In this document: positions 1 to 5,689 of the stretch, one piece after another
How the letters are laid out: every line of letters begins with the position of its first letter
Numbering within the stretch: position 1 is the stretch's first letter
Source: Leyella stercorea
Lineage (GTDB): Bacteria > Bacteroidota > Bacteroidia > Bacteroidales > Bacteroidaceae
Length of the DNA: 5,842 nucleotides
Assembly (NCBI RefSeq): GCF_021531655.1
Contig: NZ_JADYUF010000082.1
Location: forward strand, 1 to 5,842
Direction: 5' to 3'
Translations under genes and position numbers: made by a program
Notes under the pieces: generated by a model
The model's input: the letters and a program-made list of their open reading frames with translations, nothing else
What the model was told of the DNA's origin: nothing
Databases searched by the model: none

Positions 1-52
1 GTCCAGCATACCATTCCCCTCCCTGCGGGGGAGGGGCCAGGGGTGGGGCTTT
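1..52 (+). repeat. Right arm of composite palindromic repeat, copy 1 (truncated by window edge)
   Basis: Only the G-rich right arm is visible; the A/T core and left arm should lie upstream. From position 4 it matches the right arms at about 1209-1258 and 4380-4429. It contains an internal hairpin (CCCCTCCC at 16-23 with GGGAGGGG at 29-36, loop TGCGG) and four G-runs at 27-31, 33-36, 40-43 and 45-48 separated by A, CCA and T, a canonical G-quadruplex pattern. It ends in GGGGCTTTT, 8 nt before the argC start. Repeat identity is seen directly; function is unknown. Confidence 0.9.
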
Positions 53-60
53 TATTATTT

Positions 61-1041
61 ATGAAAATAGGAATTTTAGGAGCAGCAGGCTACACAGGTG
101 GCGAACTCATACGTCTGCTCATAAATCATCCCGAGGCGGAGATAGTATTTGCCAATAGCGAGAGCAATGCCGGCAATCTTGTAGCCGACGTGCACGAGGG
201 TCTGTATGGCGAAACCGACCTGACGTTCAGTGCCGATATGCCATTCGAAGATGTTGACGTTGTGTTCTTCTGTTTCGGTCATGGCAAGAGCGAGGCGTTC
301 CTCAAGGAGCACCAGATACCTGCCCATGTGAAGATAATCGACCTTGCGCAGGACTTCCGCCTCAAGCGCGAGGGCAACGACTACGTATATGGTCTGCCCG
401 AAATCAATCACGACGCCATAGCCAAGGCGCAGCACGTGGCTAATCCAGGTTGTTTCGCCACATGTATACAGCTGGGCCTGCTGCCAGCTGCCAAGCTCGG
501 CTTGCTCAACGACGACGTTGCCGTGAACGCCATTACGGGTTCGACGGGTGCCGGACAGAAGCCTGGTGCCACTACTCACTTCTCTTGGCGCAACAACAAC
601 ATGAGCATATACAAGCCCTTCCAGCACCAGCACGTGCCGGAGATATGCCAGAGTCTGAGTCAGGTACAGCAGCTCGCGGGCAACGGCGAGTTCAAGGCAT
701 CCATCGACTTCATCCCTTATCGTGGCGACTTCGCCCGTGGCATCTTCGCTACTGAGGTGGTGAAGACCGACGCTCCGATAGAAGACATCGTTGCAGCCTA
801 CAAGGATTTCTACCGCGACGCACCCTTCACCCACTACGTCGACAAGCCTATCGACCTGAAGCAGGTGGTCAACACCAACAAGTGTCTCATCCATTGCGAG
901 AAGTACGGCAACAAACTCCTCATCACCTCATGCATCGACAATCTGCTCAAAGGTGCTGTGGGACAGGCCGTACAGAACATGAACATAATGTTCAGAGTGG
1001 AAGAAAGCCTCGGGCTGAGGCTGAAACCGTCAGCGTTTTAA
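61..1041 (+). CDS. argC: N-acetyl- (or N-succinyl-) gamma-glutamyl-phosphate reductase
   Basis: Cytoplasmic NADPH-dependent enzyme that reduces N-acyl-glutamyl phosphate to N-acyl-glutamate semialdehyde in arginine synthesis. The product is 326 aa, close to the usual length for short-type ArgC. Visible features are the N-terminal Rossmann motif GAAGYTGGE (residues 7-15), the active-site Cys131 in NPGCFAT, GSTGAG (160-165), the HQHVPEI segment with His189/His191 and Glu194, and the C-terminal signature from Asp293 to Asn308 (DNLLKGAVGQAVQNMN). I chose ATG 61 because MKIGILGAAGYTGG is the typical family N-terminus; an in-frame GTG at 43 lies inside the upstream repeat and would add six non-conserved residues. 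No Shine-Dalgarno is present and the leader is T/A-rich. argD follows on the same strand after a repeat-filled gap. Bacteroides species acylate with succinate, so the acyl group cannot be fixed from this sequence. Confidence 0.97.
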   Translation: MKIGILGAAGYTGGELIRLLINHPEAEIVFANSESNAGNLVADVHEGLYGETDLTFSADMPFEDVDVVFFCFGHGKSEAFLKEHQIPAHVKIIDLAQDFRLKREGNDYVYGLPEINHDAIAKAQHVANPGCFATCIQLGLLPAAKLGLLNDDVAVNAITGSTGAGQKPGATTHFSWRNNNMSIYKPFQHQHVPEICQSLSQVQQLAGNGEFKASIDFIPYRGDFARGIFATEVVKTDAPIEDIVAAYKDFYRDAPFTHYVDKPIDLKQVVNTNKCLIHCEKYGNKLLITSCIDNLLKGAVGQAVQNMNIMFRVEESLGLRLKPSAF

Positions 1042-1046
1042 TAAAC

Positions 1047-1092
1047 AGAAAGCCCCACCCCCAGCCCCTCTTAAGGGAGAAGGTTGTGATAT
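1047..1092 (+). repeat. Degenerate extra left arm of the composite repeat
   Basis: Just after the argC stop, the sequence around 1050-1068 matches the outer half of the repeat's left arm (AAAGCCCCACCCCCAGCCCC) and then degenerates to CTCTTAAGGGAGAAGG, where complete copies have CTCCCCCGCAGGGAGGGG. A complete left arm starts at 1093, so two left ends lie in tandem. ACAGAAAGCCC here also recurs after proB (about 4250-4260), so these outer remnants are themselves repeated. Confidence 0.75.
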
Positions 1093-1258
1093 AAAGCCCC
1101 ACCCCCGACCCCTCCCCCGCAGGGAGGGGAGCGGTATGATTTGTAGGTGGAGTTTTCTAAATCAAAAAAATATCAATCAATAAATTAAACAATAAAACAA
1201 AGTAAGCCCAGCATACCATTCCCCTCCCTGCGGGGGAGGGGCCAGGGGTGGGGCTTTT
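1093..1258. repeat. Composite palindromic repeat, copy 2 (complete, argC/argD gap)
   Basis: The left arm (1093-1141) and right arm (about 1210-1258) are inverted repeats matching at roughly 43 of 49 positions by hand. The core (about 1142-1209) is A/T-rich and shares ATTTG-AGGTGGAGTTTT near the left arm and AAACAATAAAA plus AAGCCCAGCA near the right arm with other copies. Each arm also folds on itself (left 1109-1129, right 1221-1241). The right arm has G-runs at 1232-1236, 1238-1241, 1245-1248 and 1250-1253, a G-quadruplex pattern on the + strand; the left arm has the mirror pattern on the - strand (1097-1118). With the core, this fills the argC/argD gap; no gene is seen there. Confidence 0.92.
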
Positions 1259-1267
1259 GTTTTTTTC
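1210..1267 (+). terminator. Possible intrinsic terminator before argD
   Basis: The right arm's G/C-rich hairpin, or the longer hairpin formed with the left arm from 1093, is followed by CTTTTGTTTTTTT at 1254-1266. This is the longest T-tract after any copy in the window and has the form of a rho-independent terminator. It sits 10 nt before the argD start, inside a same-strand gene cluster, so it would act as an attenuator or isolate argD. The form is seen; termination is inferred and the placement argues for caution. Confidence 0.35.
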
Positions 1268-1276
1268 CCTTATAAT

Positions 1277-2410
1277 ATGCAACTATTTGACGTTTATCCA
1301 CTATTCGATATTAACATCACAAAGGGTGCCGGTTGCCACGTATGGGACGACCACGGCACCGAGTATCTTGACCTTTATGGCGGCCATGCCGTCATATCTA
1401 TAGGTCATTGTCATCCGCATTATACCGCGATGCTTACCGCCCAGTTGTCGAAGCTCGGCTTCTACAGCAACTCCGTCATCAACACTCTGCAACAGCAGTT
1501 GGCAGAACGGTTGGGCAAGGCGTGCGGTTATGACGACTATCAGTTGTTTCTCATTAACTCAGGCGCTGAGGCTAACGAGAACGCTCTGAAGCTCGCTTCG
1601 TTCCATACCGGTCGCACACGTGTGCTGTCGGCAGAGAAAGCGTTCCACGGTCGTACGTCGCTGGCGGTTGAGGTGACCAACAATCCCAAGATTATTGCGC
1701 CCATCAACGATTGCGGCCACGTGACCTATCTGCCCCTCAACGACCTTGAGGCATGGGAGCGCGAGCTTGCCAAGGGCGACGTTGCCGCTTGCATCATCGA
1801 GTGCATACAGGGTGTTGGCGGCATACGTATGGTCAACGAGGAGTTTGCCAAGGGTCTGCAGGCAGCCTGCAAGAAGTATGGCACGGTGCTCATCTGCGAC
1901 GAGATACAGTGCGGCTACGGACGTAGTGGCAAGTTCTTCGCCCACCAGTGGCTCGGCATTCGTCCCGATATCATCACCTGCGCCAAGGGTATCGGCAATG
2001 GTTTCCCGATGGGTGCCGTGATTATCTCGCCCGAGTTCAAACCAGTCTATGGCATGCTCGGCACTACGTTCGGCGGCAACCATCTGGCTTGCACAGCTGC
2101 TCTCGCCGTGCTCGACGTCATGGAGAACGAGCATCTCGTAGAGAATGCGCATGAGGTGGGCGAGTATCTTATTGGCAAACTCAAGGAGATGCAGCAGCAT
2201 AACAGCCATCTCGTCGACGTGCGCGGACGTGGCATGATGATAGGCATTGAGCTTGACGTGCCTCATAAGGACGTGCGCTCGCGACTCATCCACGAGGAGC
2301 ATTGCTTCACGGGATGCGCTTCTACCAACATCCTGCGTCTGCTTCCGCCGTTGTGCCTGACAAAGCAGCAGGCGGATGAGTTTGTGGAGAAGTTTAAGAG
2401 GTGTTTGTAA
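1277..2410 (+). CDS. argD: Acetylornithine/succinylornithine aminotransferase, PLP-dependent class III
   Basis: Cytoplasmic aminotransferase that converts N-acyl-glutamate semialdehyde plus glutamate to N-acyl-ornithine and 2-oxoglutarate, the step after ArgC. The product is 377 aa, slightly shorter than E. coli ArgD (about 406). Class-III PLP fold features are the phosphate-binding NSGAEANE (94-101), FHGRT (123-127), Glu175 in ECIQGVGG, Asp208 and Gln211 in DEIQCGYGRSG (208-218), the Schiff-base Lys237 in CAKGIGNGFPMG, TTFGGN (263-268), and LRLLPPL (353-359). The segment FYSNSVINTLQQQLAERL (62-79) occupies the place where many ArgDs read NLYH-EPQ-LA, probably a lineage variant. ATG 1277 is the first plausible start; MQLFDVYPLFDINITKGAG matches the family N-terminus. 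There is no Shine-Dalgarno. An ornithine or GABA aminotransferase is possible by fold, but adjacency to argC makes ArgD much more likely. Confidence 0.95.
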   Translation: MQLFDVYPLFDINITKGAGCHVWDDHGTEYLDLYGGHAVISIGHCHPHYTAMLTAQLSKLGFYSNSVINTLQQQLAERLGKACGYDDYQLFLINSGAEANENALKLASFHTGRTRVLSAEKAFHGRTSLAVEVTNNPKIIAPINDCGHVTYLPLNDLEAWERELAKGDVAACIIECIQGVGGIRMVNEEFAKGLQAACKKYGTVLICDEIQCGYGRSGKFFAHQWLGIRPDIITCAKGIGNGFPMGAVIISPEFKPVYGMLGTTFGGNHLACTAALAVLDVMENEHLVENAHEVGEYLIGKLKEMQQHNSHLVDVRGRGMMIGIELDVPHKDVRSRLIHEEHCFTGCASTNILRLLPPLCLTKQQADEFVEKFKRCL

Positions 2411-2426
2411 GCCCACAAAGCCATAT

Positions 2427-2639
2427 AAAGTCCCACCCCCAGCCCCTCCCCCGCAGGGAGGGGAGCGGTATGATTTGAAGGTGGAGTTTTTGGGATTAAA
2501 TAATAATAAGATTTAAATAAACAATAAAATAAAGTAGCCCAGCATACCATTCCCCTCCCTACGGGGGAGGTTTTAGGCTTTAAGTAGCCCATCACATCAC
2601 TCCCCTCCCTGCGGGGGAGGGGCCGGGGGTGGGGCTTTA
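2427..2639. repeat. Composite palindromic repeat, copy 3 (expanded, argD/proC gap)
   Basis: The left arm (2427-2475; starts AAAGTCCC, one base off consensus) and A/T core (about 2476-2532) are followed by two right arms in tandem. The first (2533-2582) is degenerate: GGGGGAGG is followed by TTTTAGGCTTT, so the G-quadruplex pattern is lost. The second (2583-2639) is complete, with G-runs at 2613-2617, 2619-2622, 2625-2629 and 2631-2634. Both right arms begin AGTAGCCCA, exactly 50 bp apart. GCCCACAAAGCC before the left arm (2411-2422) also occurs before copy 4 (4266-4277). No gene is seen in this gap. Confidence 0.9.
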
Positions 2640-2650
2640 TGGGGCTTTTT
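2631..2650 (+). repeat. 10-bp tandem duplication at the repeat's outer end
   Basis: GGGGCTTTAT is followed directly by GGGGCTTTTT, two near-identical copies of the repeat's terminal 10 bp. The first copy creates an ATG at 2639 that is in frame with proC. Confidence 0.7.
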
Positions 2651-2659
2651 ATCTTTTCT

Positions 2660-3448
2660 ATGAAACTATCAATAATCGGTGTTGGTGCTATGGGTGGAGC
2701 TATGCTCGACGGTTTTTTGCAGTCGGGTAAGTTCCAGGCGTCCGACCTATACATTTCCAATCCCCACACAGAGCGTCTCGCCGCTTATGCAGAGCAGGGC
2801 GTGAAGGTGAGTAGCGACAACCGTACGGCTGCCGTATGGGGCGATATAGTGTTTGTAGTAGTGAAGCCGTGGCTCGTAGAGAGTGTCATGGAGGAGATAA
2901 GCGACGTTCTGGATGCCGAACGACAGACAGTTGTTGTAGTTGCAGCCGGACTGAAGGCAGAGCAGTTGAGGTCGTGGGTGGAGTACAAAGGCAAGTGCCC
3001 CTCTACGTTCTTCGCATTGCCCAACACCGCTATTGCAGTAGGCGCATCAATGACATTCATCACACGAGTGTGCGGAACCGACGCTTCGGAGCAGCTTGTC
3101 AAGCAGGCTTTCGACACCTGTGGCGACACTCTTACGGTTGAGGCACGCCAATTTGGAGCCGGTATGGCTCTCGCTTCGTGCGGCATTGCCTACGCCATGC
3201 GCTACGTGCGAGCCGCCACAGAGGGTGGGGTGGAGCTGGGCTTCAAGGCCGATGTAGCCAAAGATATTGTCTTGCAGACCATCAAGGGTGCTGCATTGCT
3301 GCTTCAGAAGAGCGGTGCCAATCCCGAAGCCGAAATCGACAAGGTGACCACTCCCGGCGGTTTTACCATCCGTGGATTGAACGCAATGGAGCGTGAAGGA
3401 TTCACCAATGCCGTGATTGAAGGACTCAAGAAGAGTGTTGAATGTTGA
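2660..3448 (+). CDS. proC: Pyrroline-5-carboxylate reductase
   Basis: Catalyses the last step of proline synthesis, NAD(P)H reduction of 1-pyrroline-5-carboxylate to L-proline. The product is 262 aa, near the usual 260-280. The N-terminal Rossmann motif is IIGVGAMGGAM (5-15), followed by the VVVKPWLV segment (66-73) and LPNTAIAVG (120-128), and the C-terminal dimer/substrate domain carries VTTPGGFTIRGL (229-240). Two usual motifs are altered: the common SGSGPAY reads ASCGIAY (172-178), and the RAMPN-type loop reads FALPN. I believe these are lineage variants, not decay, because length and the remaining motifs are intact. ATG 2660 gives the typical MKLSIIGVGAMGG start; the in-frame ATG at 2639 arises from the repeat and would add MGLFIFS. 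The last codons and the stop fall inside a palindrome shared with the proB leader. Confidence 0.94.
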   Translation: MKLSIIGVGAMGGAMLDGFLQSGKFQASDLYISNPHTERLAAYAEQGVKVSSDNRTAAVWGDIVFVVVKPWLVESVMEEISDVLDAERQTVVVVAAGLKAEQLRSWVEYKGKCPSTFFALPNTAIAVGASMTFITRVCGTDASEQLVKQAFDTCGDTLTVEARQFGAGMALASCGIAYAMRYVRAATEGGVELGFKADVAKDIVLQTIKGAALLLQKSGANPEAEIDKVTTPGGFTIRGLNAMEREGFTNAVIEGLKKSVEC

Positions 3449-3479
3449 GTGTTCCACATTCAACACTCCACATTCAACA
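3436..3479. repeat. Inverted repeat at proC stop / proB leader
   Basis: TGTTGAATGTTGAGTGTT (3436-3453) is complementary to AACACTCCACATTCAACA (3462-3479) at 17 of 18 positions, with an 8-nt loop. The left strand includes the last codons of proC and its TGA stop; the right strand ends 8 nt before the proB ATG. CCACATTCAACA also occurs twice, 14 bp apart (3454 and 3468). It is unrelated in sequence to the C/G-rich repeats at the other borders. No U-run follows, so it is a poor intrinsic terminator; an mRNA processing or coupling hairpin, or a second repeat family, is more likely. Confidence 0.85.
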
Positions 3480-3487
3480 TTTAAATT

Positions 3488-4246
3488 ATGCTTACAGTAG
3501 TAAAAGTAGGAAGCAACATATTGACGCGCCCCGACGGTCATGTCAACGTGAGCCGGCTCTCGTCGATTGTCGATCAGCTTGCAATGCTGCACGCAGCAGG
3601 CCATAAGCTGATACTCGTTTCGTCGGGTGCCGTGGCTTGCGGAAGGGGCGAGATGCACGCCGTGCATCCTTTGGACAGCGTCGAACAACGTCAACTCTAC
3701 TCGGCTATGGGACAGGTGAAGCTCATGAACCTCTACTATTCGCTCTTTCGCGAATATGGCATTAATGTCGGTCAGGTGCTGACGATGAAGGAGAACTTCA
3801 TCTCCGAACGCCAATACAAGAATCAGAAGTCGTGCATCAGCGTGATGATTGAGAACAACATCATTCCTATTGTCAACGAGAACGACACGGTGTCAATCAC
3901 CGAACTGATGTTCACCGACAACGACGAGCTCTCCGGACTCATGGCCCGTATGATGCATGCCGACAACCTTATATTATTGACTAATGTAGACGGAGTGTTA
4001 GGCTCGCCCAATCCCGACGGCAAGCAACCGACAATACGTACCGTAAGCTCGTCTGACGAGGTGAAGCAGTATGTCAACGACAGCAAGAGCTCGTTCGGAC
4101 GTGGCGGTATGACGAGCAAGTGCAACACCGCTCTCAGCGTGGCTCACGAAGGTATTCACGTGTTCATCGCCAATGGCACGCGCGAGAATATACTGCAACG
4201 AGTACTCGACAGAGACAAGGACACACCGTACACAGAGTTTGTGTAA
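3488..4246 (+). CDS. proB: Glutamate 5-kinase, AAK-domain-only form
   Basis: ATP-dependent phosphorylation of glutamate to gamma-glutamyl phosphate, the committed and normally proline-inhibited step of proline synthesis. The product is 252 aa and consists only of the amino acid kinase domain: VVKVGSNILT (4-13, Lys6), SSGAVACGR (45-53), QLYSAMGQ (69-76), NENDTVS (130-136), DND (144-146), LLTNVDGV (163-170) and GRGGMTSK (204-211, Lys211). E. coli ProB is 367 aa and continues into a PUA domain; here the protein ends where the kinase domain ends. No PUA-like reading frame follows, only repeat and then proA. Short ProBs are known, for example in Campylobacter jejuni, so this need not be a truncation. 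ATG 3488 sits 8 nt after the palindrome, in an A/T-rich leader without a Shine-Dalgarno. Its product is unstable, which fits its position beside proA. Confidence 0.95.
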   Translation: MLTVVKVGSNILTRPDGHVNVSRLSSIVDQLAMLHAAGHKLILVSSGAVACGRGEMHAVHPLDSVEQRQLYSAMGQVKLMNLYYSLFREYGINVGQVLTMKENFISERQYKNQKSCISVMIENNIIPIVNENDTVSITELMFTDNDELSGLMARMMHADNLILLTNVDGVLGSPNPDGKQPTIRTVSSSDEVKQYVNDSKSSFGRGGMTSKCNTALSVAHEGIHVFIANGTRENILQRVLDRDKDTPYTEFV

Positions 4247-4271
4247 AATACAGAAAGCCCAAAACGCCCAC

Positions 4272-4429
4272 AAAGCCCCACCCCCAGCCCCTCCCCCGCA
4301 GGGAGGGGAGCGATATGATTTGAAGGTGGAGCTTTTCTGATTAAATAATAAGATTTTATAAACAATAAAATAAGTAGCCCAGCATACCACTCCCCTCCCT
4401 ACGGGGGAGGGGTCGGGGGTGGGGCTTTT
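4272..4429. repeat. Composite palindromic repeat, copy 4 (complete, proB/proA gap)
   Basis: The left arm (4272-4320), A/T core (about 4321-4379) and right arm (about 4380-4429) form the most compact complete copy. Internal hairpins include 4392-4412 in the right arm. G-runs at 4403-4407, 4409-4412, 4415-4419 and 4421-4424 (loops A, TC, T) give a + strand G-quadruplex pattern ending 11 nt before the proA ATG; the mirror pattern on the - strand is at 4276-4297. The centre of the left arm is CCGCAGGG while the right arm reads CCCTACGG, so one pair in the long hairpin is mismatched. The short stretch 4247-4271 carries partial left-end remnants (AGAAAGCCC, GCCCAC). Confidence 0.92.
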
Positions 4430-4435
4430 AGTTGT

Positions 4436-5689
4436 ATGATAGATACATTCCATTCCACTCGCGCCGCCTCCTATACACTGTCGTGTCTTACCGAGGCTGA
4501 CCGCACCGCCGTGCTGTTGCACCTTGCCGACGCTACCGAGGCGCATATAGAGCAGCTGCTTGCTGCCAATGCCGACGACCTTAGTCGTATGTCGGAGGAC
4601 AATCCGCTGTACGACCGTCTGCAACTCACTCCACAACGACTGCACGACATTGCTGCTGCGTTGCGCAATGTGGCTCTCTTAGCCAATCCGCTTGGCGAAG
4701 TGTTCGACCAAAAGACGCTGCCCAACGGACTGCTTCTGCGCAAGCAGCGAGTAGCCTATGGCGTAGTGGGTGTGGTGTACGAGGCACGTCCCAACGTCAG
4801 TTTCGATGTCTTCGCACTCTGTTTCAAGACTGGCAATGCCTGCGTCTTGAAGGGTGGAAAGGATGCCGATGCCTCCAACCGTGCCATCGTGGCACTCATC
4901 AAGGAAGTACTTCGGGCGCATGACATCGACGAGAACGTAGTGTGCTTGTTGCCTGCAACGCATGAGTCGACACATGAGATGCTCACCGCTGTGGGCTATA
5001 TCGACCTCTGCATACCGCGTGGCGGCAGACGACTGATTGACTTTGTGCGCGATACGGCACGCATTCCGGTCATTGAGACTGGTGCCGGCGTGGTGCATAC
5101 TTACTTCGACGAACTGGGCGACACTGCTATGGGGGCGCGCATAATAGAGAATGGAAAGACACGACGCGTGAGTGTGTGCAACGCTCTCGACTGCCTTATC
5201 ATCCATCGCTCGCGCATAGGAGCATTGCCGCAGTTGCTCGCTCCGCTTGCTGCCAAGCACGTCCACGTCTATGCCGACACTCCGGCTTACGATGTTCTGG
5301 CTGCCAATGGCTACGCAGCCAAGCTCACACGTGTCACGCCCGAAATGGCTGACGAAGTGTATGGCACCGAGTTTATGTCATACACACTCGCTGTCAAGAC
5401 GGTAGAGAACATTGACGAGGCGCTCGCCCATATCCGTCAATTCGGTTCGGGACACAGCGAAGCCATAATAACAGAATCAAAACATAACGCCCAACTCTTC
5501 CAGCAGCAGGTTGATGCAGCTTGTGTCTACTGGAACGCTCCCACAAGTTTCACTGACGGAGGCGAGTTCGGACTTGGTGCCGAGATAGGCATCAGTACTC
5601 AGAAGCTCGGTCCGCGCGGTCCGATGGGACTCCAGGCATTGACTACATATAAGTGGTTGATAGATGGGGAGGGGCAGATAAGAGGATAG
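4436..5689 (+). CDS. proA: Glutamate-5-semialdehyde dehydrogenase (gamma-glutamyl phosphate reductase)
   Basis: NADPH-dependent reduction of gamma-glutamyl phosphate to glutamate 5-semialdehyde, which cyclises to the ProC substrate. The product is 417 aa, the same length as E. coli ProA, with an aldehyde-dehydrogenase-like fold. Visible features are YGVVGVVYEARPNVSFD (108-124), KTGNACVLKGGKDA (131-144), the catalytic Cys248 in VSVCNALD (245-252), and GEFGLGAEIGISTQK (376-390) followed by RGPMGLQALTTYKW. ATG 4436 gives an N-terminus whose ASYTLSCLTEADR segment aligns with the family; nothing upstream is usable because the repeat ends 6 nt before it. There is no Shine-Dalgarno. It pairs with proB in the standard order, but a structured repeat separates the two, where many bacteria have a short gap or overlap. 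The stop codon directly abuts the next repeat copy. Confidence 0.97.
   Translation: MIDTFHSTRAASYTLSCLTEADRTAVLLHLADATEAHIEQLLAANADDLSRMSEDNPLYDRLQLTPQRLHDIAAALRNVALLANPLGEVFDQKTLPNGLLLRKQRVAYGVVGVVYEARPNVSFDVFALCFKTGNACVLKGGKDADASNRAIVALIKEVLRAHDIDENVVCLLPATHESTHEMLTAVGYIDLCIPRGGRRLIDFVRDTARIPVIETGAGVVHTYFDELGDTAMGARIIENGKTRRVSVCNALDCLIIHRSRIGALPQLLAPLAAKHVHVYADTPAYDVLAANGYAAKLTRVTPEMADEVYGTEFMSYTLAVKTVENIDEALAHIRQFGSGHSEAIITESKHNAQLFQQQVDAACVYWNAPTSFTDGGEFGLGAEIGISTQKLGPRGPMGLQALTTYKWLIDGEGQIRG

Noticed and set aside
76..894. Long minus-strand open frame opposite argC (also 1559-2416 opposite argD and 3047-3814 opposite proC/proB).
   Set aside because: These are antisense shadows of genes with strong family motifs; they show no recognisable domains.
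1133..1143. TATGATTTG in the left arms as a possible Bacteroidetes -7 promoter element (TAnnTTTG).
   Set aside because: Spacing between TA and TTTG is one base too long, no matching -33 element was evident, and the sequence is shared by all copies as part of the repeat arm.
1271..1276. TATAAT immediately upstream of the argD ATG, resembling a -10 box.
   Set aside because: It touches the start codon, so a transcript from it would start inside the gene; it is more likely part of the A/T-rich translation leader.
1041..1276. tRNA or other structured RNA gene in the argC/argD gap.
   Set aside because: No cloverleaf or CCA-type features; the structure is explained by the inverted arms of the repeat.
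2263..2769. Minus-strand open frame of about 168 codons across the argD/proC gap, and similar frames at 4156-4365, 3998-4645 and 5477-5812.
   Set aside because: They share the same peptide-like strings (for example PLPAGEGLGVGL) because they read through copies of the repeat. They overlap real genes, and the shared strings follow from repeat DNA, not from protein homology.
4247..4435. Remnant PUA domain of proB after the stop codon, which would indicate a frameshift.
   Set aside because: The stretch is fully accounted for by short left-end remnants and repeat copy 4; no PUA-like peptide is seen.
5666..5674. GGGGAGGGG in the last codons of proA as an embedded fragment of the repeat.
   Set aside because: It encodes part of GEGQIR, which aligns with the normal ProA C-terminus; the match is short and probably chance.
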